Assembly: GCA_032622095.1 (NCBI GenBank) | Contig: CP136066.1 | Span: 63,766,609 to 63,830,608 of the forward strand | Direction of reading: 5' to 3' | Source: Siphonodentalium dalli | Taxonomy: Eukaryota > Mollusca > Scaphopoda > Gadilida > Siphonodentaliidae | Length of the DNA stretch: 64,000 nt | Shown here: in pieces, positions 37,061 through 48,385 of the stretch | How positions within the stretch are numbered: position 1 is the stretch's first letter | How the letters are laid out: every line of letters begins with the position of its first letter | Translations under genes and position numbers: made by a program | The notes under the pieces: model-generated | Told to the model about the DNA's origin: nothing | Seen by the model: only the letters and a program-made list of their open reading frames with translations | Database searches by the model: none

Positions 37061-37823
37061 TTAGGCCAAAAAAAAAAGTGTTTTGGTTCTCGGGCAATTT
37101 TTTTTTCAAATCAATGAGGGAGGGAGGGAGGGTTTTATTTTTATTTTTTATTTTTTTCTGCGCATAGTAAGCATAGACAAAGATACCTTCCTCTGTCTAG
37201 TAATAACCAGAAAGGTAGAGGGAACTGTTATGCATATAAACTCATTTAGTCTTATATAAAAATGACATTGTACTACTAGTGTATGACTGGGATTACCTAA
37301 CAATATATAATGCCCCTGACATTAACTACTGTTATTGTTGTCTAAAAACTGATACCTCCCCATTCTAATATGTGATCCTGAATTTAGTCCTGTGCCTTTC
37401 AATTGTATAAAGTTACAATTAGTGTAAGTTGTTCACAATGACTAATTGTAAGAAGAGCATGAGGATCAGCTAATCATTTTCTTAATTGTAGTCATCTACT
37501 TCATGTTGTAAGCCTGCAAGTCACTTTTTAACATGTTAAACATTACATGTTAGAGCCCAATGCGCACTAAATATTCAACACATATCTGCTATGGACATGT
37601 TGATAAAATAAAAAAATATTTATTTTTTTTTCCAAATTTTTTTGTCATAACATCAGGCATTGCAATAAAAAGGCCTAATGCGGCCCTTTTTATTCAATGC
37701 GGCGGTGCCTGAGAACCAAAATTTTTGGCCTTAACTTGTCAATATTTCAAGTATAAATGCCATCGAGTTCTAAAATTTTGTATCTGAGTTTCCCCGCGAA
37801 ATAACTAAATGTTGTATCTCAGA

Positions 37824-38121
37824 CAAGCCTGAGTTTAGTGTGCCAGTCATTTGCAGAACGAGGTTCCTAGAGGGTTAATTTAGTGAAGCTATCCCGCATA
37901 GCGGGCTAGTATCACCAAATTCACCCTCTGGGGACCTCATTCTGCTTAAGTCTTATCTGCTATGGGGAGACATAGACTCAGATTGAAGTTCCCAAGTGGT
38001 GAATATTGTTATGTACAGTTGTACACCCATGGGGAACTTCGATTATGCAGTGTGTCGTCTGCCAATTTCACCCTTTGGGGACCTCATTCTGCAAATGACA
38101 GACACACTTTAATCAGGCCTA
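37824..38121. mobile_element. Family C foldback MITE
   Basis: CAAGCCTGAGTTTAGTG to AATCAGGCCT, with similar flanks ATCTCAGA on each side. Confidence 0.65.
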
Positions 38122-38173
38122 ATCTCAGAGATTTATTATTATTCCTTCTAAAATCATGTAATATGTTGTATAA

Positions 38174-38411
38174 CCCTTTGAGTGCCAGGTCCGATTTTTG
38201 TATCAACCCATATACCCTGTGCCAATGCATTCTCTTATATATGCGAGTCGACCATAGGTCGCCTCGCATATATAAGAGAATGCATTGGCCTAACAATTTT
38301 TTTGTTTTTTTTTACAATTTTTTACAATTTTAATAATTTATTCTTATATTCTTTAACAGACTTATTTTGTAGGTTTATTGCCGATGAGATCGGCCCCTGG
38401 CACTCAAAGGG
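38174..38411. mobile_element. TTAA-type MITE, type ii, with hairpin module
   Basis: Ends CCCTTTGAGTGCCAGG and CCTGGCACTCAAAGGG around one 75-bp hairpin module (38219-38292). The same structure lies at 63166-63399. Confidence 0.8.
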
Positions 38412-38506
38412 ATAACACCATAAAATCACACTTTTCTCATCATCTAGGAGATGTGAATATGATAGCAGCCCTCGAAATTAGGAAAAATGTCCCACGGCAA
38501 TTTTAA

Positions 38507-38950
38507 CCCTTTACCCAACAGAACGGCCCTGTGCCAATGCATTCTCTTATATATGCGAGTCGACCATAGGTCGCCTCGCATATATAAGAGAATGCATTGG
38601 CTTAACACATATTAAAAATGATAAAATTGTCAAAGAATGTAGAAAACTATTATAAAAATTGTTAAAAAATGTAAGAAAAAATTCTAAAAATGTTAAAGAA
38701 TGTAAGAAAAATGGTAAAAATGATTTTTTTAGGCCAATGCATTCTCTTATATATGCGAGGCGACCTATGGTCGATTCGCATATATAAGAGAATGCATTGG
38801 CACAGGGCATAACTGTAACCATCACGATGTGGTCAATGAACCGGTTCCAATGATATCCATATTTGTATGGTGTTATTGAGACAGACCGAAGATATTTTAG
38901 GCTGTTGAAGCTTTATTTGGGCGTTTTTGGCCGGTTTGTTGGGTAAAGGG
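38507..38950. mobile_element. TTAA-target MITE, type i, two hairpin modules
   Basis: Flanked by TTAA (38503-38506, 38951-38954); ends CCCTTTACCCAACA and TGTTGGGTAAAGGG. Two modules in opposite orientation, 38531-38603 and 38732-38808, each CCAATGCATTCTCTTATATA palindromes facing a T/A-rich centre. The CCC start plus TTAA is piggyBac-like. Confidence 0.85.
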
Positions 38951-39089
38951 TTAATGGTGTGGCATGTTACGACTCCAAATGTTGCCAAGGTGTTTCCCAC
39001 GCCATTGCTTATTCTTGTGGCCAATTTCGAGGACTGTGATAGTTTATCTTTTATAACATCTGTGATATAAAAGATTATTTTGAAAATTT

Positions 39090-39446
39090 ATTGGCAGATA
39101 CCAACTTGGTTACGATTTGATACGAATCATGATACATTTGTATATTATCAACGATATGTATCACGATACACTAAATTAGTGTTTCCAAATGAATACCACT
39201 TGAATTTTCAGAACCAACATGTTTATCACTGGAGAGTTCATTTTAAACTAAAACACAGTTTAGATTAATCAAATACACATAATATACATGTAAACTTGAG
39301 AGTATATTGCTGATTTTTCTCTTTTACACATCTTCAGAAATTACTTTATTCCCTGTATCGCGATTCACATGAGACGATATGATACACATATCATTTGAAA
39401 GTAAATTGTGATACATTGAAGTCACGATGAATCGTTACAGCCCTAA
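39090..39446. mobile_element. Truncated hAT-like element
   Basis: Right end AATCGTTACAGCCCTAA with subterminal ATACGAATCATGATAC/TGATACACATATC motifs; the left terminus is not found. Confidence 0.45.
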
Positions 39447-39471
39447 TGGAAGTGATTGGTAAACACAGATA

Positions 39472-39688
39472 CACAGTAGTGCCCTAATTAATCGACTCCT
39501 TAACCACATCAGAATTATAAGTAATTTTTCAGGATTTAGATGGAAATATGGCTTGTTGCCATTCATCGGAAAGCTCTCACTGAGAGCTTTCCGATGAATG
39601 GCAACAAGCCATATTTCCAAATAAATCCTGAAAAATTACCCATAATTCTGCTGTGGTTAAGGAGTCGATTAATAAGGGCATTACTGTA
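39472..39688. mobile_element. Family A palindromic MITE, full length
   Basis: CACAGTAGTGCCCTAATTAA to AAGGGCATTACTGTA with the full pair of arms. Confidence 0.9.
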
Positions 39689-39907
39689 GTTTGGCTGTCA
39701 GGTGGATATGTAGACTTTGTACAGTATTAATTGTTGATATATTTACCTTTACAAATTTAAACTATGAATGTGTCATACATGTATCTTGCATCAGAGAATA
39801 AAGAGATCAGACAATCTTTACAATTTGTTTATTTTGGACAAGGAAAATGGTCAGTAGGCGATATATTGGTTTGTTGTCAAAAGAGTTAGATATAGCTTGG
39901 GTTGGTG

Positions 39908-40273
39908 CAGGGGCGCCGGAAGAGGGGGCAGCTGACCCCCCTGCCCTTGACCAAGGGGGGCGAGCGGGGGCAGGACTTGCCCTTTTTCTGGAGACAGAAA
40001 ATGCTTTTTGTGTGTTTAATCTCGTGTTTTTATAGCAAAATGTGACTTTTTTGGTCCAAATACCTCCAATTTCACAAGGAATATTAATTTTTTGTCAATT
40101 TTATCACAAAACGGCCATAAAAACCGACAAATACCATTAAAATAGGGATTTTTGCCACAATGAATTTATGGTTATTTTCCCGAGTTTGCGGAGAAAATGC
40201 CCTTTTTTGTGGAAAAGTGCCCTTTTTGTAGGCTCTGCCCCCCCCCTGCCCTTGGATGCTTCCGGCGCCCCTG
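39908..40273. mobile_element. GC-rich hAT-type MITE, 366 bp
   Basis: Ends CAGGGGCGCCGGAAG and CTTCCGGCGCCCCTG, perfect 8-bp duplication GGTTGGTG (39900-39907, 40274-40281). C/G runs such as CTGCCCTTGACCAAGGGGGG lie near both ends. Confidence 0.88.
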
Positions 40274-40381
40274 GGTTGGTGTACGATTTCAATTTTTATC
40301 CATTTTGGGTATTTAAACTGATTTTCATGTGCCAGTTTAAAATAAATTATGTTTATGGTCTGTCTGTCCATCCGTCCATCC

Positions 40382-40505
40382 ATCGGAAATCTCTCAGTGA
40401 GAGCTTTCAGATAAATGGCAGCAAGCCATATTTCCGACCAAATCCTGAAAAATTACCCATAATTCTGCTGTGGTTAAGGAGTCGATTATTTGGGGCATTA
40501 CTGTA
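40382..40505. mobile_element. Family A MITE, right half only
   Basis: Starts in the loop (TCGGAAATCTCTCAGTGAGA) and ends GGGGCATTACTGTA; the left arm is missing. Confidence 0.8.
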
Positions 40506-40636
40506 TTTCCAGGATTGTTTTGTTAACTTCCAGATAATTATTAATGTTGCTGCAGCTCTGTCAATAATATTGCAATAAATATTTGAAAGTATTCGACGCA
40601 GGAATCAACTGACTGATGTTTTGTTTGGCTATCAGT

Positions 40637-41055
40637 TAGGGCCCTGCAAATCGGGTGTTTACATTTCGAACCGCATCTTGAATCGAATTAGGTAAAAGAT
40701 TCAAAATCGCATTGAATCTCAAATTGAATCATTGTCTCATGTGTATCAAGTCAGAAGAGATAGAGATAGTTTGTGTGATTCCCTTATGAATATTGGAGTC
40801 CAGATTGTGTTACGTCATTCTTATAAAGATTGGGCAATCTACTATAGATCATTTGTGACAGTGTTATCAGGTATCTGTATGTTCGATCATTCATTAGTAT
40901 TGCAAAGTTTCTTAGCACAGGAGCAGTGTGGTATGTACTCTGTAGTCTATAGAAACAATGGGAATGCAACTGGTGGAAAATATTCAGGGAAGCCGATATC
41001 GAATCAAATGAGACAAAATATTCCGAATTGCATCAAATCGATTCGCAGGGCCCTA
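40637..41055. mobile_element. Non-autonomous hAT-type element, 419 bp
   Basis: Ends TAGGGCCCTGCAAATCGGG and ATTCGCAGGGCCCTA, 8-bp duplication CTATCAGT/CTATTAGT (one mismatch), subterminal GAATCGAATT motifs. Confidence 0.83.
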
Positions 41056-42241
41056 CTATTAGTTCCTGGCAATGTACACATACCACTAACATGAACTGCA
41101 TGAAAGTCCTTTTAGGGCGAAACACAGACATTTCCCTGTGATAAAATGTTGTGTTGGAACGATAAGCGTAGTGAGCATATAATGAAGAAACACACAATTG
41201 AGAACAAGCATCTAATAGTTCTATCAGAGTTATATGTGCCATGTCTGTGGACTCAATATACGATTGATTGCTTCAGATCTCAAATGACATAATTATCTAT
41301 AGAAATATGATGCATGGTAATTAGCCACCTTGTAAATGTTTTTGAGAATGCAATAGTTCTGATGACCTGAACAGCCGTTAAAAATCACCTATATTCTATA
41401 TTAGCTTTGTGCCAGGTGGCCATGTTTTCATAATTGTTTTTTCTATAGCTCCCATCTAGAGGTGATCCTCTACATACCTGTAAATTATCAAAACAATTCT
41501 CCAATAAACTAGGTCTGCATGGTGTGCCGAAAGATTCAAATTTGAAATCCATGATGGCTGTTGGCAGCCAATTTTTTCATAAATTTCTGAATTATCAATG
41601 GCTCCAATCTGGAGGTCAGACCGAAGTTCCATATGAAGTTTGGTGATGATTAGATGAGGGATGTTGTCTGCAGGCTGTGTACAAGGATTTAGTCATACAA
41701 AGAGTAAATTACAGCCATATTTTATGGCCGAATGAGCCCAAAATGCTTTGTTCATGTCAAAGTTAACATCCATGACAAATTTCATGATGATCAGACAAAC
41801 AGTCCGGCCTGTAGCCCGTGCTAATGGATTGAATTTTGAAATCCAAGATAGCAGCTGGTTGCCATGTTTTTATGCTAAATGACTCCAAACTGACTCGTTC
41901 CCATCTACATGTACATGTCAATGTCAACAGCCATGACAAATTTCATAATGATTCGACCAAAGGCCATGTTTTATGGCTGAATGACCCCAAAAATGACTCG
42001 TTCCCATCTACATGTCAATGTTAACATCCATGAGAAATTTGATGATGATCTGACCAAAAGTACGACCTGTAGCCCGTGCTAATGGAAATTGTTGATGGAC
42101 ACACACACGGACGACGAATACCAAGGGACGGCATTAGCTCAAACTTTACAAAGTAAGGTTGAGCTAAAAATGAGCATATCAGTTTAACAAACGATTTGCT
42201 GTTGACAACTTTGATTATATCCTCACTTGGCCATAACTCAC
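41056..42241. repeat. Dispersed repeat region with a three-fold internal phrase
   Basis: From about 41500 a phrase ACATCCATGACAAATTTCAT plus GATGATCAGACAAA recurs near 41770, 41930 and 42030. It ends near 42165 with an inverted repeat TTAGCTCAA/TTGAGCTAA. A related copy lies on the other strand near 52470-52640. No gene seen. Confidence 0.55.
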
Positions 42242-42858
42242 AAAATTATAAATTTGAGAGTTTCTCTCAAATTATAGTTTTATGAGTAAATGCACTTATT
42301 AGTATTACAGACATTGGGAATTCCCGGATGGCTAAAAATAACTCGCCATGCTCTAAACCGCAGGTGAACTAAAAAGTTCACATGCTTCGCACGGACCACC
42401 ACAGCTGGGCTGTGTCACGTGGTCCACCGTGACCTTCACTCCTCACTTTCCATTTGGCGTTTTTCAACCGCCTGAAAGCAATACAACCAACCTCAAGCGG
42501 GGAGGTGGGAGGGTCTGTAATACTAATAAGTGCATTTACTCATAAAACTATAATTTGAGAGAAACTCTCAAATTTATAATTTTTATTTCGTAAATGACTT
42601 ATTAGTATTACAGACATTGGGAATATTACAGATTCCAAAGCATACCTATATATAGGAGGTGGGTAGAATGTTAACTGAATACAAATTAAATTTTTGTACT
42701 CACATTCTGTAGACTATCTTCTTGAAGTCCACACCAAAAAAGAATAAAATGACCTTCTACCTAAAGGTCTCTTGATCCACATCACCAATGTCCCTCTATA
42801 TACATATATGTACACTATCTGGGTTTGTAGCAACTCGCCAAACTCCGGTAACACATAA

Positions 42859-43920
42859 TTAGGAAGGAGGTGAACGACTTCTTGTCAGAACCTCCAACCC
42901 CACAGGCTTCAAATAATGTTTAATAAAGGTGGTCTCTTGAGACCAATCTGCTGCTGATAACACTTGATCCAAAGAAGCACCATTGAAGAGGGCCCAGGTG
43001 GGTCCGACACTCCTGGTAGAATAGCCCGAAACAGGAGGCGGAGTCTGCTGTTGATTCGCATAAGCAGTCCGAATACACTGGACAATCCATCTAGATATGG
43101 ACTGGCTAGACACCGGCTGATGAGGTTGCTTGAGACTGAGAAAAACAGAAACACTGGATTCAGAACCACTCGCCACTTGCCGCCAATCCGATGTCCGCTG
43201 AAGATATGTCAAGAAGGCACGTTTCGGATCCAAGGCAGGACAGTCTGAGAAGCTAGGAATGAAAATCTCCTGTGAGTGATGGGAAGGTCGATCCTGTTTA
43301 GCCAAGCCCTGACGTCGAAAAGAAATACCCTGTTCCATCACATTAACATAACCTTCGCCCAGCCTCAAGGATTTTAAGTCACTGCAGCGACGAAACGATG
43401 TAATGGCCAAAAGAAAAACCGTCTTCCACGTGACCATCTTCATTGATGCTTCCTCTAGAGGTTCAAATGGAGCAGCTGTTAGTCCTTCTAAAACAAGAGG
43501 AAGATCCCATTTAGGCAAGAGATTACGAACTGGTGGCCTTTGATTGAAAACGCCACGTAACATTCTAATAATACTTGGATGCTGTCCAACCAAATGACCA
43601 TCCAAGGGTGGTAAGACGGAAGACAACATAGACCGGTAACCAGTAATGGTCGCATAAGCTAAACCTTTATCAAATAAATGAGAAATGAAATTGGCGCAAT
43701 CGGTTAAAGTGACTCGAAACGGATCAATTTGTTGTGAACTACACCAGCGATTAAATTGTCGGAATTTACTGGTGTAGTCCTTTCTTGTCCCAGAGCGCCA
43801 AGAGGCCAGGAGCAAGTCTCGAGATTGTTCAGAAAAGCCTTTTGCAGTGAACTGTCTGTTGATAGCAGCCATGCAGCTAAGTTCAGATCGCCCGGTGACG
43901 GATGAAAAATCCGACCTTGA
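42859..43920 (-). CDS. DIRS tyrosine recombinase
   Basis: C-terminal half of a 784-codon open frame. The N-terminal SAM-like part reads SWRSGTRKDYTSKFRQFNRW and DCANFISHLFDKG; the catalytic part has the first Arg in TSFRRCSDLKSLRL, a box GYSTRSVG where the family normally has His-x-x-Arg, and the nucleophile Tyr in TTFIKHYL. The His is Tyr here, one C-to-T change away, which probably impairs strand exchange. The frame runs unbroken into RNase H only because the upstream pol frame has shifted; ancestrally this was a separate, overlapping frame. It would integrate the circular cDNA without target duplication. Confidence 0.85.
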   Translation of the reverse strand, partial: SRSDFSSVTGRSELSCMAAINRQFTAKGFSEQSRDLLLASWRSGTRKDYTSKFRQFNRWCSSQQIDPFRVTLTDCANFISHLFDKGLAYATITGYRSMLSSVLPPLDGHLVGQHPSIIRMLRGVFNQRPPVRNLLPKWDLPLVLEGLTAAPFEPLEEASMKMVTWKTVFLLAITSFRRCSDLKSLRLGEGYVNVMEQGISFRRQGLAKQDRPSHHSQEIFIPSFSDCPALDPKRAFLTYLQRTSDWRQVASGSESSVSVFLSLKQPHQPVSSQSISRWIVQCIRTAYANQQQTPPPVSGYSTRSVGPTWALFNGASLDQVLSAADWSQETTFIKHYLKPVGLEVLTRSRSPPS

Positions 43921-44135
43921 CCCTGCGAGAGAAGCGTTGGGAATAGTGGTAACCGGAGCGGAGCTGCTACCAGCAATCGGAGCAGATTGGGAAACCAGCT
44001 CTGACGAGGCCAAACCGGAGCTATTAGAATTAGCTGGCAATGGTACATTTCCATGTGTTTGAGACACCGAGAGATCAGACTGATTGGTGGAAACGCGTAA
44101 CGCAAATAGGTTTTCCCACGGTATTGACAGTGCAT
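43704..44135 (-). pseudogene. DIRS pol C-terminal block, displaced frame
   Basis: Contains YAFPPISLISRCL and LIAPVWPRQSWFPNLL, the conserved block that follows RNase H in DIRS pol. It overlaps the recombinase frame in a different phase, as in related elements, and is cut from the upstream pol by the shift near 44.1 kb. Confidence 0.7.
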
Positions 44136-45826
44136 CTATTTTCCACGCCTGTGGATGCGGTGTCCATGAGCAGAACTGTAGAGTCTGAGCATTCTCGGCC
44201 GAGGCAAACAGATCTACTGACGGACATTTCCAACGGAGAAAAAGTTGTTGTACAATCGACGGATGTAACAGCCATTCGTTGCGATCGATCGGTTTTCGAC
44301 TCAACCAATCGGCCAGGTGATTGTCGACGCCCCGCACATGAGCCGCTTTCAGCGTCATATTGTTCATGAGGGCCAACTGCCATAAACACCATGCCATCTG
44401 ACATAGTTCGTCGGACCGTGTTCCGCCTTGTTTGTTTATATACTGCGTGACGGTCGTATTGTCGGAACGAATTAATACATTCTGATGGCGCAACTGAGGA
44501 AGGAAATGTCGTACCGAACGGATCACGGCCTCCATTTCCAGACAATTGATGTGCCGTAACTTTTCCATCGACGACCAGGTGCCCTGAACCACGCGATGTT
44601 GCAGGACCCCGCCCCAGCCGACTGAACTGCTCGCATCCGTAGAGAGGGTTACCCATTGATACGGAGCAGCCAGAAACCGCCCTTGAAGAAGATTGCTCTC
44701 CCAAAGCCACCACTGAAGACAATGATGGATATGCAGTGAATGAGGAATAATCTGGCGTAAAGGCATGCGCAGAGGAGACCAATGTTGTCGGAGATAAGTT
44801 TGAACTGGTCGCATATATAGGCGAGCATTTGGAACTATCTCCAAAAGCGAAGCTGCCATACCCAAGAATACCAGGTATTGTCGGGCAGGGTTGGGTCTTA
44901 GACTGAGGTCGAGAGCTACGCGCTTCAAGTTTATCACCTGCTCCAGTGTTGGGTATACCTGACCTGTTTGAAAATTGAACTTGCAACCTAAGTAAGTGAT
45001 CGTTTGAGATGGTACAAGATGGGACTTTTCCTTGTTCACAAGAAATCCCAAATTTGTCAACAGATGTAGGACCAAACGTCGATGTTGACAAAGAACCGAG
45101 CGAGACGCATTGACTACCAACCAATCGTCCAGGTAATGACACACCCGTACCCCTTGATGATGAAGAAAAGCTATGATGACCGAAGTTACTTTGGTGAAAA
45201 TCCGCGGGGCCATTGTTGGACCGAAGCATAGCTTTCCACTGATAACTGACTCCTTGAAAATGGAATCTCAAGTATTTTCGGTGCGTGGTATGAATCGCCA
45301 GATGCATGTACGCATCGGTCAAATCGAGGGAAAACGCATGGTCGCCCTTGTGGACGGCACTGAGAACCATGGAGAGAGTGTCCATTTTGAAGTGCTTTTT
45401 CTTTATAAACTGATTCAGACTCCGAAGATTGAGAACGGGTCGCAACGTCCCGTTTTTCTTGGGAACCAGAAAGATGGTGCTGTAAAACCCCCTCTGAACC
45501 TCGCCCAACGGAACCAATTCGATAGCATTTTTGGACAGAAGATGTTGAATTTCTTGTTGAATAAGAGGGATCTGTCGTGTAGGAACTCGAGTTTCCCGCA
45601 CACCCGAAAACTTCGGATGTGTGTGAAACTCCAACTGGTAACCCTCTTTCACGAGGGCTAACACCCAAGTATCCGCAGTTATACGTTTCCAATTTGTCCA
45701 GAAAAGTGAAATCCGCCCCCCTACGGGGACGGTTGGCAAAGGAATAGTTACAGGCGTACTTACATAGTCATTGTGTCGATCTTCCCCGGCCACGACCGCG
45801 GCCACGGGAATAGTGTCCACCACCAA
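44091..45826 (-). pseudogene. DIRS pol: reverse transcriptase and RNase H, frameshifted
   Basis: The first part (45826 to about 45230) carries RT fingers and palm start: LVPKKNGTLRPVLNLRSLN and HAFSLDLTDAYMHLAI. At about 45221-45232 the frame shifts, and MAPRIFTK then YLDDWLVV (the YxDD box) continue in the frame that starts near 45213. RNase H follows: STDASSSVGWGG, NCLEMEAV, SDNTTVTQYIN, AHVRGVDNHLADWLSR. A DIRS-typical block starts at VDLFASAEN. A second shift at about 44091-44104 moves the continuation (YAFPPISLI..., then VWPRQSW) into a third frame, 43704-44135. Two shifts imply no functional pol is made from this copy. Confidence 0.88.
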
Positions 45827-47261
45827 ATCCTCTATTTGATTGGTCTCTGGTAAACTTCGGAATCCGAAAATTAGAGGGAGGCTGTTCTGGTACCAATCTA
45901 GTCACAGTAGCAGACGCCGGTTGCTTCTTAGGTTCCATGGGATAAGAAGCCTTACGCTTAAGTCCCTTCATGTGAGAATCTGGCGGAGGGGGAATCAAGT
46001 CCTCAACCTGCTTCTTCCGCTCTTTCCGAGCTTTCAACAAAGGTTCCAGACCCGGTCCAAACACACCCTCACCAGTGAGTGGCAAATTGGACAATTCATG
46101 TTTATGGTCAGAATTGAGTAGACCAGCATCATGCAGAGCTAAATATCTGCGAACAATGTGAAAGAATGCACCGGACCGGCCAATTTGGTCCATCCCGCGA
46201 CAAGTCATTGCAAATATGTCCTTAAGTAATTCCACACACTCAGTGGTATCGTGGTCATGCGACAACTTGAATAACAACCGTCCCAGTGCTTGCTGAACAT
46301 ATAAGTTTACCACCACTCCAAGTCGTGCAGCCTGCTGGCCTTTGTAAGCCAACTGTTCTGCTCGTTTAGCAGGCTGATTAACCAACGAAGTGTTGGCAGA
46401 AGAAAAGGCAGGCTTTTGCTTATAAACTCCATGCTTTTTGAACAAACATGAGTCTATAAAATCATCTAAGGATGGAACTTTCAAAAAAGTTTCTGTCGTG
46501 TCATCAATTGGAAATTTATCAAAAGTTTCCTCTGAAAATGCACTTAAATTGTATGGTGCCGACGAACGATACGAAGTCGCCAACACCGATTTCTGAGACT
46601 CGTCGATGCATAAACCAACCTGTTTGTCATCTTTTGGCATAGAACATCTTGCACCAAACAAATCTTGTAAAGATGTATGTTGAAAATCACGATCCTGGTG
46701 ATCAGGAGAGTGACTGTCAGGAACTAGCTGAACTTCAGAATTGCAATCGGAATCTGACAGCACTCCAGACTCTAAGTCCAAAATATCATGTACAATGTCT
46801 TCTGTTGACTTTGCTGAATTTTTGTCTCCAGTGGACTTGGACATAAAAAATAAGCGTAAGTTTCTCGACGCACCACGATTGTCGTCAGAATTCTCTAAAA
46901 CATGGTCTCCAATGGACCGAGAATTCGCCTGTGGCGCTACATGGACATGTGTATGCTGGCCTCCAACGGGCCGAGAATTCACGTTTACGTCACGCACTGA
47001 CGTGGAACTCCCAAGAGCAGCTGCCGACGTAGAAACGTTTGAACCCGCGATGGTCAACAACGCTTGCACAAAATCAGGAGACAGAAGATTGGAAAGTCGG
47101 TCAACCTTACCTTCTAATCCCCCCATTTTGTCAGTCCATTTCTCGTCGAGAATAGCATATTGTGAACGGCGTTTACAACGCTTTTTAGGCGGAGAAGGTG
47201 AATGAAGCAAAGACGTATCCGTCGTATCCTCGTCCGAAGAATTGCTTCCCACATCCGCCAT
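45768..47261 (-). CDS. DIRS element ORF1, gag-like protein
   Basis: Intact 497-codon frame. The N-terminus is Ser/Asp-rich with a basic block PPKKRCKRRSQ (likely nuclear signal); the middle is helical-looking with no named domain by eye; the C-terminus is RG-rich (GGGHYSRGRGRGRGRS), which suggests RNA binding. No CCHC knuckle is present. Position ahead of pol and overlap of about 60 nt with the next frame (45768-45826) fit ORF1 of DIRS elements, which is thought to play the gag role. The product identity is inferred from position. Confidence 0.75.
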   Translation of the reverse strand: MADVGSNSSDEDTTDTSLLHSPSPPKKRCKRRSQYAILDEKWTDKMGGLEGKVDRLSNLLSPDFVQALLTIAGSNVSTSAAALGSSTSVRDVNVNSRPVGGQHTHVHVAPQANSRSIGDHVLENSDDNRGASRNLRLFFMSKSTGDKNSAKSTEDIVHDILDLESGVLSDSDCNSEVQLVPDSHSPDHQDRDFQHTSLQDLFGARCSMPKDDKQVGLCIDESQKSVLATSYRSSAPYNLSAFSEETFDKFPIDDTTETFLKVPSLDDFIDSCLFKKHGVYKQKPAFSSANTSLVNQPAKRAEQLAYKGQQAARLGVVVNLYVQQALGRLLFKLSHDHDTTECVELLKDIFAMTCRGMDQIGRSGAFFHIVRRYLALHDAGLLNSDHKHELSNLPLTGEGVFGPGLEPLLKARKERKKQVEDLIPPPPDSHMKGLKRKASYPMEPKKQPASATVTRLVPEQPPSNFRIPKFTRDQSNRGFGGGHYSRGRGRGRGRSTQ

Positions 47262-47507
47262 AACTCAACAATAAAAAGTTGAAAGAATAGAGCTACATAA
47301 AAAAAACCGGCGTGTTGAAAAACGCCAAATCCGAGAAAGTGAGGAGTGAAGGTCACGGTGGACCACGTGACACAGCCCAGCTGTGGTGGTCCGTGCGAAG
47401 CATGTGAACTTTTTAGTTCACCTGCGGTTGAGAGCATGGCGAGTTATTTTTAGCCATCCGGGAATTCCCAATGTCTGTAATACTAATAAGTCATTTACGA
47501 AATAAAA

Positions 47508-48385
47508 CTCGTAAACCGGTTCCTAAAATTTCAATGCCAATCGCTCGAGTAGACAGACTTTATAATTGGAGAAAACACACCATCGATTCCAAACACAGAA
47601 TTACCGATAAAAATCTGCCGTTTGTCTAAATAAAACCTCAACATGCATTGACATATTCATAAGCTGCGGACCGAAGTACTGTACTGCCCTAACGAATGAC
47701 TCATTGAACCGGGTGGCACCCCAGTTAGACCACATTTCGGTTAGACTATAAACATGGTTATAAACCACAAGACAACCAGAGGATTGTGTTGTTATACCAC
47801 ATGAAATCATCATGGTATGAAATGGTAACTTTCAGTACAATTGCGGCTCCAACAAATTTATATTTATATTTATCATATGACTCAATCATTATTTACGTTG
47901 GAAAGTATGTCATAAATCAATTTCATATGGACTACTAGTTCATATCACCTTCCGATAATTTGATTGGTTTGTTGACAAAAAGTGTGTTCTGATTGGCTGA
48001 ATGGCAGCCTTGGCCGAGCCGCATCTCTATCTAAATGCAGGTCAAATTCGTGTGCGTCAATCAACGCGATGCCGAAATTCTCGCAATTATAATCTTGAAA
48101 TATATAGTTTTGGACATTGTTATACGATAAATAGAATATGTAATTCGTATTTATCTAATAAACATACGATATAATGTCACAAACTGAGAACAGAATAGCG
48201 CACTATATCTTCGCGTGCATATTATTTCTGCTAGTTCACCAGGTGTAATTGGGCTTCCGGTGCAATGAAGTGACGTCACATTAACCTTTTGCTGCCGATG
48301 TCATATAGCTATTTAGTTATGTGTGTGCGTTGTGGACATCATAATCAATTTATAGGTGTCATATGATAAATAGAATATGTAATTC
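47508..48385. other. No gene seen; short duplicated phrase
   Basis: GATAAATAGAATATGTAATT occurs at about 48127 and 48364, each followed by TCGT and a T-rich stretch. Otherwise unremarkable AT-rich sequence. Confidence 0.45.

Larger units (their letters stand above)
42242..47507 (-). mobile_element. DIRS-type tyrosine-recombinase retrotransposon, 5.3 kb
   Basis: Inverted terminal repeats of about 170 bp (42296-42467 and 47315-47485, sharing ATTAGTATTACAGACATTGG and TGGTCCACCGTGACCTTCAC) bracket gag-like, RT-RNase H and tyrosine recombinase frames, all on the minus strand. The block 42515-42620 is complementary to both outer ends placed back to back (GTAATACTAATAAGTGCATT for the left end, CGTAAATGACTTATTAGTAT for the right), which is the internal complementary region used in the DIRS circle-junction model. 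No target duplication is visible, as expected. It lies antisense in the BTB gene, between terminal exons A and B, and is broken by two frameshifts. Confidence 0.92.

Noticed and set aside
38084-38825. Frames reading SYICESTIGRLAYIRECIG, also near 19.3, 55.4 and 63.3 kb
   Set aside because: The recurring peptide is a translation of the 75-bp hairpin module, not a protein family.
38471-39035. Additional hAT element around the type i MITE (CAGCCCTCGAAATT and AATTTCGAGGACTG)
   Set aside because: Inverted ends exist, but the flanking 8-mers do not align, so it was not called.
42130-42175. Helitron 3' end (inverted TTAGCTCAA/TTGAGCTAA)
   Set aside because: A hairpin is present, but no matching 5' TC end or CTRR terminus with an A/T insertion site could be fixed.
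42964-47205. Plus-strand open frames of 70-160 codons
   Set aside because: They are antisense shadows of the DIRS frames on the minus strand.
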